A DNA stretch of 64,000 nt from JBEGHD01 sp049334165 (lineage in GTDB: Bacteria > Bacteroidota > Bacteroidia > Flavobacteriales_D > Sanyastnellaceae). Positions 51,656 to 60,178 of the stretch are shown piece by piece (within the stretch, counting starts at the first letter, position 1; every line of letters starts with the position of its first letter). The position numbers were made by a program, and so were the translations under genes. The stretch lies in NCBI GenBank assembly GCA_049334165.1, contig JBEGHD010000013.1, one strand, 5' to 3'. Below the pieces are notes generated by a model, which was given only the letters and a program-made list of their open reading frames with translations, was not told the origin of the DNA and did not search any database.

Positions 51656-52618
51656 ATGTCAGTACTGATTTTTGCAGATAATCAAGACGGAAAAATTATA
51701 AAATCGAGTCTCGAGGCGGCAGCTTACGCAAGCAAAATCGCCAAAGAGATGGGCACGGAAGCCATTGCGCTCACATTCGGAAACCTCGAAGGTGACGGAG
51801 GTTTGGGATCTAGAGGGGTTTCAAAAGTGTTGGTAGATTCTTCTATCGATGCGCTCGACTCTGCCCGCCTGAGCAAATTGGTGGTGAAAGCCGCTGAAGA
51901 CAATGGTGCCGATACAATCATTTTCTCACACGATCACACAGGCAAACTCGTTGCGCCTCGCGTTGCGGCCAAACTCGACTGCGGTCTCGTTACCGGAGCG
52001 GTAGAAATGCCCGATATGAGTGATGGTTTTGTGGTGAAGAAAAACGTTTTCTCTGGTAAAGCCATGGCCAACGTTTCAATTACTTCAGACAAGAAGGTGA
52101 TCACACTTCTTCCTAACTCTATTCAGGCGGAAGTATCGGATGCCACAGCCGAAGTTGAAAGCTACAGTGCCGATACTGGTGAAGCCACGGTAAAAGTGAA
52201 AGAAGTTGAAACAATGGATGCTGAAGACGGAATTCCACTTCCGGAAGCCGAGCTCGTTGTGTCTGCCGGTCGCGGTCTCAAGGGACCAGAAAACTGGGGC
52301 ATGATCGAAGAGCTTGCGAACACTATCGGAGCGGCCACTGCGTGCTCTCGTCCGGTAGCCGACATGGAGTGGAGACCTCACCACGAACACGTGGGACAAA
52401 CAGGTGTGACCATTCGTCCAAACCTCTACATCGCCATTGGTATTTCTGGAGCTATCCAGCACCTTGCCGGAGTAAACGGTAGTAAGACAATTGTTGTGAT
52501 TAACACAGATCCAGAAGCACCATTCTTTAAAGCGGCTGACTACGGAATTGTGGGTGATGCTTTTGACGTTGTGCCAAAGCTTACCGAAGCACTCAAAAAG
52601 TTTAATGCCGACAACTAA
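51656..52618 (+). CDS. etfA: Electron transfer flavoprotein, alpha subunit
   Basis: The 320-residue product has the EtfA N-terminal domain (MSVLIFADNQDGKIIKSSLE) and the C-terminal FAD-binding signature: SAGRGLKGPENWGMIEELA near residue 201, ACSRPVADMEWRPHHEHVGQTG and ISGAIQHLAGVNGSKTIVV. It holds the FAD of the complex. It lies 48 bases after etfB and is followed by a terminator-like hairpin. Confidence 0.96.
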   Translation: MSVLIFADNQDGKIIKSSLEAAAYASKIAKEMGTEAIALTFGNLEGDGGLGSRGVSKVLVDSSIDALDSARLSKLVVKAAEDNGADTIIFSHDHTGKLVAPRVAAKLDCGLVTGAVEMPDMSDGFVVKKNVFSGKAMANVSITSDKKVITLLPNSIQAEVSDATAEVESYSADTGEATVKVKEVETMDAEDGIPLPEAELVVSAGRGLKGPENWGMIEELANTIGAATACSRPVADMEWRPHHEHVGQTGVTIRPNLYIAIGISGAIQHLAGVNGSKTIVVINTDPEAPFFKAADYGIVGDAFDVVPKLTEALKKFNADN

Positions 52619-52666
52619 ACCTGTATAACAGGAAAAGGTCTTTTATTTTTAAATTGTGTCAAAATT

Positions 52667-52686
52667 GGGGAGCCGCGAGGCTTCCC
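52667..52686 (+). terminator. Terminator-like hairpin between etfA and bfn
   Basis: GGGGAGCC and GGCTTCCC pair (one G-T) around the loop GCGA, followed by CACATTTTTGT. It ends 10 bases before the bfn start, so it may end the etf transcript or sit in the bfn leader. Confidence 0.55.
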
Positions 52687-52696
52687 ACATTTTTGT

Positions 52697-53290
52697 ATGA
52701 AGAAGATAGAGCTTGAAATTTCCGACATCGCTCCGAGTGGATCTACCAGCGGAGCTTACGCCTTAGTGCTCAGCGAGCTTGACGGCTCTCGAAAGCTGCC
52801 AATCGTTATTGGTGGACACGAAGCACAGGCCATAGCCATTGAGCTGGAAAAAATGACTCCGAGCAGACCGCTCACTCACGATCTGTTCAAGAGTTTTTCC
52901 CAGGCTTTCACCATCGAGGTTGAAGAAATTATTGTCTACAACCTGATCGAAGGAATCTTCTTCTCAAAAATTATTGCAGTGCAAGATGGCCGCAAGGCGG
53001 AAATCGATGCGAGAACTTCGGATGCAGTGGCCATTGCCGTTCGCTTTGGCTGCCCGATTTACTGCTACGATTTTATTCTCGACACTGCCGGAGTGAATGC
53101 CGAAGAGGCCGAAGCCGGAATGGGCGAGGAGCCGGAAATCGACATCGAAGAACTCACCGAAGAAGAAAGCCCTTCGGAAATGTCTATCGATGATCTGGAG
53201 AAGCAACTCGACAACGCCATTCAAAAAGAAGATTACGAAAAAGCTTCAAAACTGCGAGATGAAATCAATCGCAGACGCGACCAGCAATAG
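52697..53290 (+). CDS. Bifunctional nuclease family protein with UvrB/UvrC-like tail
   Basis: The 197-residue product has the DUF151/BFN domain (residues 1-135): GAYALVLSELDGSRKLPIVI, GGHEAQAIAIELEK, and DARTSDAVAIAVRFGCPIY near 112. An acidic linker with EEEPE-type residues follows, then a C-terminal UVR motif (LEKQLDNAIQKEDYEKASKL) of the kind that mediates UvrB/UvrC contacts. Nuclease activity has been reported for plant homologues; the bacterial role is unclear. It follows etfA by 78 bases. Confidence 0.9.
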   Translation: MKKIELEISDIAPSGSTSGAYALVLSELDGSRKLPIVIGGHEAQAIAIELEKMTPSRPLTHDLFKSFSQAFTIEVEEIIVYNLIEGIFFSKIIAVQDGRKAEIDARTSDAVAIAVRFGCPIYCYDFILDTAGVNAEEAEAGMGEEPEIDIEELTEEESPSEMSIDDLEKQLDNAIQKEDYEKASKLRDEINRRRDQQ

Positions 53291-53355
53291 AAAGAATCGG
53301 CCCATTGAAATTTCTTTATCTTGCCCGCCAATTTCAACTCTTTAAACCTTAGTTG

Positions 53356-54636
53356 ATGGACATCATCAGAGGACTATTCGGTATGCTCGTCCTGCTGGGA
53401 ATTGCCTGGCTTTTTTCAGTGAATCGCAGAGCTATAAACTGGCCGCTAGTCTTTAAAGGGTTGGCTATTCAGGTTATTCTGGCAATCCTCATTCTCAAGG
53501 TTCCTTTTGTCGAATACGCTTTCGATTTTGTCGGCAAAGTCTTTGTCAAAGTCACGAGTTTCACTGCTAAAGGTTCTGAGTTTCTTTTCGCCAGCTTTAC
53601 CGATGGTCAAATCGACTCGGCTCTCATAAACTTCGTGGTGACAGTTCTGCCCACGATCATCTTTTTCAGTGCTCTCACCAGTCTTTTTTATTACCTCGGT
53701 GTGCTGCAAAAAATTGTACAGGCCATCGCCTGGGTGATGCGAAAAGTCATGAAAATCTCAGGTGCGGAAAGTATGGCAGCAGCCGGAAACATTTTTTTGG
53801 GACAAACCGAATCGCCACTTTTAGTGAAGCCTTACCTCGGAAAAATGTCGAAGTCGGAAATCATGACTCTGATGACTGGTGGAATGGCGACAATTGCAGG
53901 TAGTGTCCTGGCATCTTACATTCAATTTCTAGGAGGAGGAGACCCCGAGCAAGAATTGCTCTTTGCAAAGCACTTACTGATTGCATCGGTGATGTCGGCT
54001 CCGGCAGCCATTGTTGCGGGTAAAATCCTGATTCCAGAGACAGAAAAATTTACTCAGAATTTCGAAGTGCCGAAAGACAAACTCGGAGTAAACGTCCTCG
54101 AAGCGATTGTAAACGGAACCACAGAAGGAATCAAACTCGCTGTGAACGTAGCCGGGATGCTCCTGGTGTTCATCGCGCTGATGGCTCTTGCCAACTACAT
54201 TCTTTTCAAACTCGGAGACTGGACTGCCCTAAACGAAGTGATTGCAGAGCACACCCGCTACGAGAAGCTTTCGTTTCAGATGATGATGGGATACCTGTTT
54301 GCACCAGTCGCCTGGGTGATCGGTGTGGCCTCTGAAGATGTCTTTTTGGTTGGGCAGCTACTGGGAGAGAAAACAGTGTTGAACGAATTTGTGGCCTACA
54401 CGAGTCTCCGCGACATGAAAACGGCTGAGGTCTTTGCCGATAAAAAATCGGTGATCATCGCAACGTACGTACTTTGCGGATTCGCCAACTTTGCATCGAT
54501 CGGAATTCAAATTGGAGGAATCGGATCGCTGATTCCAAACCGAAAAGGCTTACTTTCAAAACTCGGAGTGAGAGCACTGATTGGCGGTACACTTGCCTGT
54601 CTTTTCACCGCTTGCATCGTTGGGATGCTTCTATAA
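53356..54636 (+). CDS. nupC: Concentrative nucleoside transporter
   Basis: The 426-residue product has about 10-11 membrane segments and the CNT pattern: NRRAINWPLVFKGLAIQ, the substrate-site segment GNIFLGQTESPLLVKPYL near residue 150, MTGGMATIAGSVLASY and FANFASIGIQIGG. It imports nucleosides with H+ or Na+. The ATG at 53356 is preferred over the in-frame TTG just before it. It follows bfn by 65 bases. Confidence 0.93.
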   Translation: MDIIRGLFGMLVLLGIAWLFSVNRRAINWPLVFKGLAIQVILAILILKVPFVEYAFDFVGKVFVKVTSFTAKGSEFLFASFTDGQIDSALINFVVTVLPTIIFFSALTSLFYYLGVLQKIVQAIAWVMRKVMKISGAESMAAAGNIFLGQTESPLLVKPYLGKMSKSEIMTLMTGGMATIAGSVLASYIQFLGGGDPEQELLFAKHLLIASVMSAPAAIVAGKILIPETEKFTQNFEVPKDKLGVNVLEAIVNGTTEGIKLAVNVAGMLLVFIALMALANYILFKLGDWTALNEVIAEHTRYEKLSFQMMMGYLFAPVAWVIGVASEDVFLVGQLLGEKTVLNEFVAYTSLRDMKTAEVFADKKSVIIATYVLCGFANFASIGIQIGGIGSLIPNRKGLLSKLGVRALIGGTLACLFTACIVGMLL

Positions 54637-54770
54637 TTGAGGTAGATCGGGATCGGCCTTGAGCTCGCGCAAAAATTTTTCAAAGTCGAGACTTACGCAG
54701 ACCGAGAAGCCGACAGGATCACTCGGTCGAAGTTAGTTGAGACAAAGCAAAATTTTGAGTAGAGGTCACA

Positions 54771-54839
54771 GCCTTGAACTTTTTCTTACTTTTTGGTTCA
54801 AGCCAAAAAGTTATAGAACAAAAGTTGAGGCTTTTTTTT
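54771..54839 (+). terminator. Two-part hairpin terminator before the TPR lipoprotein gene
   Basis: An inner stem, ACTTTTTGG (54788-54796) with CCAAAAAGT (54803-54811), sits inside an outer stem formed by GCCT..AACTTTT (from 54771) with AAAAGTT..AGGC (54820-54831), followed by a run of eight T. It follows nupC by about 135 bases. The sequence between nupC and the hairpin shows no recognisable gene. Confidence 0.7.
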
Positions 54840-54873
54840 GAAAGTGTTAGGCAGCTTAAAAACCAGATGTAAG

Positions 54874-55317
54874 ATGAAAAAAGTGTTCTCAGGTTTGCTA
54901 ATTATCCTTGGATTAAATTCATGCGGTGTAATTTTCGGGCACAAGACAGCTGATGCGATAAAAAGTCCACAGGCTCTAGAACTGTATCAAGAGGCTCAAG
55001 TGGAAGACGCCAAAGGATCAGAAGGATTTGAAAAGGCAATTGAACTTCTAAATAAAGCAGACCAAATAGAACCGAAAAATGCTATTATTTTGCATGAACG
55101 AGGTTTAATAAAAATACATTCAAATATTGACATTGAAGGCGGCTTTAAAGATTTGCAAAGATCGATTGACTATTCAAAAGACGAAAAGGGCAAATTAATG
55201 AGATACAAAAACAGAGGGATTTCTTTTAAGCAAAATGGAGAGATGGATAAAGCCTGTGAGGATTGGTCAAGGGCAGGGAAACACGGAGAAAGTTATATCG
55301 AAAAATATTGTAAATAG
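54874..55317 (+). CDS. Small TPR lipoprotein
   Basis: The product, 147 residues from ATG 54874 (MKKVFSGLLIILGLNSCG), has a lipoprotein signal with lipobox GLNSC. The mature part has about two TPR units (ALELYQEAQVEDAKGSEGFE, NAIILHERGLIKIH and KLMRYKNRGISFKQNGEMDK) and ends EDWSRAGKHGESYIEKYCK. The gene is visibly more A+T-rich than nupC and purE on either side and sits alone between a strong terminator and purE, so it may be a later insertion. Its role is unknown. Confidence 0.75.
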   Translation: MKKVFSGLLIILGLNSCGVIFGHKTADAIKSPQALELYQEAQVEDAKGSEGFEKAIELLNKADQIEPKNAIILHERGLIKIHSNIDIEGGFKDLQRSIDYSKDEKGKLMRYKNRGISFKQNGEMDKACEDWSRAGKHGESYIEKYCK

Positions 55318-55380
55318 TGACGTTGCCGAACGAAACCTAAACTGCATTTTAATGCAGTATAGTAAAAACCTATAGAAACA

Positions 55381-55872
55381 ATGAGCACCAAAGTAGGAAT
55401 CATCATGGGCAGCAAATCGGATCTTCCGGTTATGGAACAGGCTGCCGAAGTACTAAAAGAACTCGAAGTCGAATACGAAATGACCGTAGTCTCAGCTCAC
55501 CGCACACCAGAGCGGATGATGGACTACGCCAAAAATGCTTCCTCTCGCGGAATCAAAGTGATCGTTGCCGGAGCGGGAGGCGCAGCTCACCTTCCGGGGA
55601 TGACAGCTTCAGTGACTCCACTTCCTGTTATCGGAGTGCCGATCAAATCGAGCAACTCCATCGATGGGTGGGACAGCGTGCTGTCGATTTTGCAAATGCC
55701 CTCGGGAGTGCCCGTGGCCACTGTAGCGCTCGATGGTGCAAAGAATGCCGGTATCCTGGCAGCGCAGATTGTAGCCGCTGGAGACAGCGATTTGCTACAG
55801 CGAATTGTGGAGTTTAAAGAGCGCCTCAAGGACAAGGTGATGAGCAGCATCCCGGACGTGGAAAAGCGTTGA
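55381..55872 (+). CDS. purE: N5-carboxyaminoimidazole ribonucleotide mutase
   Basis: PurE converts N5-CAIR to CAIR in purine synthesis. The 163-residue product has IIMGSKSDLPVMEQAAEVL, TVVSAHRTPERM near residue 40, AGAGGAAHLPGM and GVPIKSSNSIDGWDSVLSI. Length is typical. purK is not adjacent, which is unusual because purE and purK are often paired. Confidence 0.96.
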   Translation: MSTKVGIIMGSKSDLPVMEQAAEVLKELEVEYEMTVVSAHRTPERMMDYAKNASSRGIKVIVAGAGGAAHLPGMTASVTPLPVIGVPIKSSNSIDGWDSVLSILQMPSGVPVATVALDGAKNAGILAAQIVAAGDSDLLQRIVEFKERLKDKVMSSIPDVEKR

Positions 55873-55933
55873 AAACTATTCTTTGAGCCCCCTGTCAATT
55901 CGTTAACTTTGCTCTCCCAAAAAAGGAAAATCA

Positions 55934-56830
55934 ATGCTCACAGTAGATCCTAAAGAACTCGAAACGCCCAAACTGCACGGCTTGTTGCTGGGCTCAGTTG
56001 GTCCGAGGCCAATCGCCTTTGCGAGTACCGTTGACGAACAAGGTCGGCCAAACCTGGCGCCTTTTAGTTTCTTCAACGTGTTTAGCGCCAACCCTCCGAT
56101 TGCCATTTTTTCTCCAGCGAGAAGAGGAAGGGACAACACCACCAAGCACACCTACGAGAACGTCAAAAAAGTTCCCGAGGTCGTGATCAACGTGGTGAAC
56201 TACGACATGGTGCAGCAAATGTCGCTGGCCAGCACGGACTATCCCGAAGGTGTAAGCGAATTTATCAAGGCTGGATTCACTCCGATAGAATCGGAAGTGG
56301 TGAAACCGCTGAGAGTAAAAGAATCTCCAGTGCAGCTTGAGTGCAAAGTGATTGAAGTAAAAGAACTCGGAGATGGCGGAGGTGCCGGAAACCTCGTCAT
56401 TTGCGAAGTGGTAAGAATGCACATCAACGAAGACGTCCTCGATGCGGATGGAAAAATCGACCAGACGAAAATCGACCTGGTTGGCCGCAACGGAGGAAAC
56501 TACTACACCCGGGCTCATGGCGAAGCGCTCTTCGAAGTGGCAAAGCCCATTTCGAGACTTGGAATTGGGATTGACCAAATTCCTTCCGATATTCGAAACA
56601 GTCGCTACCTGACAGGAAACGATCTTGGCAAACTCGGAAACGTGGAAGGTCTTCCTGACGAAACAGAGGTGAACGACTACAAGCTCATGGAGCTGGCAGA
56701 TCTTTTTGTGGAATACGAAGATCGCGCTGCCGAGCTGGAAGTAAAACTTCACAAAAAGGCCCACGAACTGCTGGAGCAGGAGAAAGTGGAAGAAGCCTGG
56801 AAAACATTATTGACTTTTAATAACGGATAA
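55934..56830 (+). CDS. Flavin reductase family protein
   Basis: The 298-residue product resembles FMN-binding flavin reductase-like proteins: GSVGPRPIAFASTVDEQG near residue 21, LAPFSFFNVFSANPPIAIFS and DNTTKHTYENVKKVPEVVIN. A longer C-terminal extension, mostly helical, follows after about 210. It probably binds FMN and reduces flavin or another small substrate; the exact reaction is unknown. It lies 61 bases after purE and 12 bases before the DUF3127 gene. Confidence 0.87.
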   Translation: MLTVDPKELETPKLHGLLLGSVGPRPIAFASTVDEQGRPNLAPFSFFNVFSANPPIAIFSPARRGRDNTTKHTYENVKKVPEVVINVVNYDMVQQMSLASTDYPEGVSEFIKAGFTPIESEVVKPLRVKESPVQLECKVIEVKELGDGGGAGNLVICEVVRMHINEDVLDADGKIDQTKIDLVGRNGGNYYTRAHGEALFEVAKPISRLGIGIDQIPSDIRNSRYLTGNDLGKLGNVEGLPDETEVNDYKLMELADLFVEYEDRAAELEVKLHKKAHELLEQEKVEEAWKTLLTFNNG

Positions 56831-56842
56831 AAGAGAGACGAT

Positions 56843-57199
56843 ATGGACATTACCGGAAAGATCAAAGCGATCATGGACGAAGAGAAATTCGACAGCGGAT
56901 TTTACAAGCGCGAATTTGTGATTACAACTGAAGAACAGTATCCCAACGATATCAAGTTTGAACTGCTCAAAGAAAAAGCTGAGCTCATTAAAGATTACAA
57001 GGAAGGTGACCGCCTCAAAGTGATGTTTGACATTCGCGGACGCGAGTGGAACGGGAAATACTTCAACAACCTCGTAGCCTGGAAACTCGAGGCAGCAGGG
57101 CAAAGTGCCGGACCTGATGGCCCACCGGAAACTCCTCCGATGCCTTCTACCGAGCCGGTGGATCTCAATAGCGAGGACGAGGACGACTTACCTTTCTAA
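56843..57199 (+). CDS. DUF3127 protein with SSB-like acidic tail
   Basis: The 118-residue product has an OB-like DUF3127 domain (residues 1-90): MDITGKIKAIMDEEKFDSG, FVITTEEQYPNDIKFELL and VMFDIRGREWNGKYFNNLVA. A proline-rich linker leads to an acidic end, SEDEDDLPF. That tail resembles the C-terminal tip of single-stranded DNA-binding protein (DDDIPF), which recruits replication and repair enzymes. A role in DNA metabolism is therefore plausible but unproven. It follows the flavin reductase gene by 12 bases. Confidence 0.8.
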   Translation: MDITGKIKAIMDEEKFDSGFYKREFVITTEEQYPNDIKFELLKEKAELIKDYKEGDRLKVMFDIRGREWNGKYFNNLVAWKLEAAGQSAGPDGPPETPPMPSTEPVDLNSEDEDDLPF

Positions 57200-57591
57200 A
57201 GGTGGCTGTCTAGAAGTCTAGAAAGCTCTAGAGCTGCGTTACACTCAAGCCCAAATTTGCTCATTTACTAGCGTAAACTGCACAATGTGTGCTTTCACAA
57301 GCCTTGCTCTCGAACTTTCTAACTCAGCCACTTTTGTGTAGTGGTAGAGCATAACTTAAAACATTGAAACCCCAGTTGGAAACTCCGGCTGGGGTTTTTG
57401 TTTTCTGAGTGGAAGAGTTGTTGGTTGGTTGGTGTTCCGCAGGATTTGCAACCCATTTCTATGTGAGTAAACTCAAAAATAAGAGTGTATGAAAAATGGA
57501 CAATGACGTCATTCTTCAATTGTTAACATTGATAGAAGCACGAGCAGATCCACACATTTTCATACATTGAGAGAACTTTAACACACTAATT
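57200..57591. other. Intergenic region with the first copy of a direct repeat
   Basis: These 392 bases contain no believable gene. They hold a short inverted repeat (TCTAGAAGTCTAGAAAGCTCTAGA) just after the DUF3127 stop, the repeat copy and terminator listed separately, and the upstream region of the next lipoprotein gene. Confidence 0.5.
57302..57452 (+). repeat. Direct repeat copy A, with terminator
   Basis: About 150 bases are repeated imperfectly at 58199-58343. Shared blocks are TCGAACTTTCT, CTCAGCCAC, AAACATT, CCGGCTGGGGTTTTTG and GTTCCGCAGGATTTGCAA. Inside is a terminator stem CCCCAG (57370-57375) with CTGGGG (57389-57394) followed by five T. Confidence 0.7.
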
Positions 57592-58149
57592 ATGAAAAAC
57601 ATCCACACACATTTCAAGCTATTCCTACTTTTTGGAGTTTTTGCTGCCTTTTCAAGTTGCAAAAAAGATCAGCCTTATGACCCTTCCGAATCAATGGATA
57701 ATTATTTTGAGGGGAAAGTTAATGGTGTTCAATTCGAGCCTGATGGAAATGGAGTTTTGTCATGGATGAATGGTGCTTATTATCCAAATGGTTATCTAGA
57801 CTTTGAGAGAAGATATTTTCATGTTTCTATTAGAAATGTTGAAGATGGTGAGTTTATAGTTATTGGAACACGCGCGAATCTTCACGAAGGAGTTTTTACT
57901 TCTTGCAATGAAAATGACTCTGTAGGTCCTCGAGGCCACTATATGAATAATAGCATAGATATTCCAGATTCAAATGAATCCATCCTTCATGCTACTGAGT
58001 GCCAGGAAATCCGGTTGGAAATAATAAGAATAGTTGAGACTTCCGATAATAACGGCTACATCGAGGGAGCACTAGACGCCACGGTACGCGACAGTGAACT
58101 AGATACTACTATAGTCATTTCAGATGTAAAGTTTGGCTACAAGTTTTAG
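57592..58149 (+). CDS. Lipoprotein of unknown function between direct repeats
   Basis: The 185-residue product has a lipoprotein signal with lipobox FSSC followed by KKDQPYDP. The mature part is beta-rich (NYFEGKVNGVQFEPDGNG, YFHVSIRNVEDGEFIVIG, YIEGALDATVRDSELDTTIV) and resembles the small barrel-like lipoproteins of Bacteroidota (DUF6252-like, tentative). The gene is more A+T-rich than its neighbours and is bracketed by two copies of a 150-base repeat, which suggests acquisition or rearrangement as a unit. Confidence 0.68.
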   Translation: MKNIHTHFKLFLLFGVFAAFSSCKKDQPYDPSESMDNYFEGKVNGVQFEPDGNGVLSWMNGAYYPNGYLDFERRYFHVSIRNVEDGEFIVIGTRANLHEGVFTSCNENDSVGPRGHYMNNSIDIPDSNESILHATECQEIRLEIIRIVETSDNNGYIEGALDATVRDSELDTTIVISDVKFGYKF

Positions 58150-58198
58150 TCTGTTTCTCTTCTTAAGAATTCACTATACGTTTTTGTAAATAAACCCC

Positions 58199-58343
58199 TT
58201 GGCCTCGAACTTTCTATCTCAGCCACCTTAATGTAGAGGTAACTTACATTTGAAAACATTAAATCCCTAGTTGGAGAATCCGGCTGGGGTTTTTGGTTTT
58301 TAGGTGAAATGATTATCGGTTGTGTTCCGCAGGATTTGCAATC
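58199..58343 (+). repeat. Direct repeat copy B, with terminator
   Basis: This is the partner of the copy at 57302-57452. Its terminator stem is CCCTAG (58265-58270) with CTGGGG (58284-58289) followed by five T. The copies differ by many substitutions and small gaps, so the duplication is not recent. Confidence 0.7.
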
Positions 58344-58377
58344 CTGCGGAATTAAATGTCCGGATTTGTAATCCGGG
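58325..58377. repeat. Two REP-like palindromes
   Basis: TTCCGCAGGATT and AATCCTGCGGAA form a perfect 12-bp inverted repeat around TGC (58325-58351). A second one, CCGGAT/ATCCGG, follows within 58359-58377. Palindromes of this type are dispersed in many Bacteroidota genomes. The remaining 130 bases before fhs show nothing recognisable. Confidence 0.65.
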
Positions 58378-58510
58378 AATGACTTTTTTGATCCAGTGAA
58401 AAATTCTTTTGAAAATGGTTTTTCTCACGCAATCACCTGATCAATCACAACTTTTTTTCTGGCATAAATCTTAACTTGCTCCACAGCAAATCAACATCAA
58501 AAAACTGTTT

Positions 58511-60178
58511 ATGTCCGATATAGAAATTGCCCAGAAGGCCGATGCCAAACACATAAGGGAAATTGCTCAAAAGCTCCAGCTTTCAGAAGATCATCTCGAA
58601 CTTTATGGAAAGTCAAAAGCCAAGCTTCCCCTTTCACTGATTGATGAGCAAAAGGTGAAGCAGTCGAATCTCGTTTTGGTGACAGCGCTGACGCCAACTC
58701 CTCCGGGAGAAGGCAAAACCACCGTTTCTATCGGACTTACCGATGGGCTCAATCACATTGGCAAGCAGGCAACAGCTGTGCTCAGAGAACCCAGCCTCGG
58801 TCCGGTGTTTGGAATCAAAGGCGGAGCTGCCGGTGGCGGCCAAAGTCAGGTGATTCCAATGGAAGACATCAACCTGCATTTCACGGGCGATTTCAACGCC
58901 ATCGAAAAGGCGAACAACCTGCTGGCAGCGTTGATAGACAACAACGTGCAAAGCAAGGTTAATAATCTCGGCATTGATCCGCGGACTGTCCTCTGGAAGC
59001 GCGTGATGGACATGAACGACCGCGCGCTGAGAAACATCGTTTCAGGTCTCGGTGGCAAGTCGGGCGGAGTTCCCAGCGAAACGGGATTCAACATCACAGC
59101 AGCCAGCGAAGTGATGGCGATTCTCTGCCTGAGCTCCGATTTTGAAGACCTCAAAAAGCGACTCGGAAATATTTACATCGGAGACACCTATTCCGGAGAG
59201 CCGGTTTACGCCAGACAGTTACAAGCTGAGGGCGCCATGGCAGTGCTGCTCAAAGATGCCATCAAGCCAAACCTCGTGCAGACGCTCGAGTCGAACCCGG
59301 CCATTTTGCATGGTGGTCCTTTTGCAAACATCGCCCAGGGAACCAACTCAGTGTTGGCCACAAAAATGGGGATGAGCCTAAGTGACTACACAGTAACTGA
59401 AGCTGGTTTCGGAGCCGACCTCGGAGCCGAAAAATTTCTCAACATCAAATGCCGTGCTGCGGGAATTGCACCAAAAACAGTGGTTGTGGTAGCCACCATC
59501 CGCGCACTGAAATATCACGGTGGGCAACCGCTCGATGAATTGACTACCGAAAACGTAGGAGCGCTGGAGCAGGGAATGCCCAATCTTGAAAAGCACATCG
59601 AAAGTATTCAGTCATTCGGTATTCCGGTGACTGTGGCGATTAACCACTTTGTGAGCGACACCGAAGCGGAAATCCAGTTTTTGAAAGATCATTGTAAAAA
59701 GCTGGGAGTGGAAGTGGCGCTCAGCTCTGGCTGGGCCAAAGGAGGCGAGGGCTGTGCCGAGCTTGCCGAAGCCGTGGTTCGCTCGTGCGAAAAAGGCAAG
59801 GCCGAGTTCACACCGACCTACGACCTCTCGGACAACATCGTCACCAAGATGGAAAAGGTGGCGAAAAAGATTTATGGAGCAAAAGGAGTGAGCCTGTCGA
59901 AGAAAGCATCTTCACAGTTGAGAAGATTCGAAAAACTCGGCTTTGGTGAATTGCCCATTTGCATGGCAAAGACGCAAAAGAGTTTGAGCGATGACGATAA
60001 GCTGATCGGTCGACCTGAAGGATTCACCATCGAAATTCGCGAGTTTGAAATTGCTGCCGGAGCCGGTTTTATAATTCCGATTGCGGGAAACATGCTGCGC
60101 ATGCCCGGCCTGCCAGCGCACCCAGCCTCAGAGAAAATCCAAATCGATAAAGACGGGAAGATCTCGGGATTATTTTAG
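58511..60178 (+). CDS. fhs: Formate-tetrahydrofolate ligase
   Basis: Fhs joins formate to THF with ATP, making 10-formyl-THF for purine and fMet-tRNA synthesis. The 555-residue length and motifs are typical: ALTPTPPGEGKTTVSIGL near residue 60 (P-loop-like), REPSLGPVFGIKGGAAGGG, NLHFTGDFNAI, and TEAGFGADLGAEKF near 300. It supplies one-carbon units to the metF/metH pathway far to the left. The gene is alone, between intergenic repeat regions. Confidence 0.97.
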   Translation: MSDIEIAQKADAKHIREIAQKLQLSEDHLELYGKSKAKLPLSLIDEQKVKQSNLVLVTALTPTPPGEGKTTVSIGLTDGLNHIGKQATAVLREPSLGPVFGIKGGAAGGGQSQVIPMEDINLHFTGDFNAIEKANNLLAALIDNNVQSKVNNLGIDPRTVLWKRVMDMNDRALRNIVSGLGGKSGGVPSETGFNITAASEVMAILCLSSDFEDLKKRLGNIYIGDTYSGEPVYARQLQAEGAMAVLLKDAIKPNLVQTLESNPAILHGGPFANIAQGTNSVLATKMGMSLSDYTVTEAGFGADLGAEKFLNIKCRAAGIAPKTVVVVATIRALKYHGGQPLDELTTENVGALEQGMPNLEKHIESIQSFGIPVTVAINHFVSDTEAEIQFLKDHCKKLGVEVALSSGWAKGGEGCAELAEAVVRSCEKGKAEFTPTYDLSDNIVTKMEKVAKKIYGAKGVSLSKKASSQLRRFEKLGFGELPICMAKTQKSLSDDDKLIGRPEGFTIEIREFEIAAGAGFIIPIAGNMLRMPGLPAHPASEKIQIDKDGKISGLF

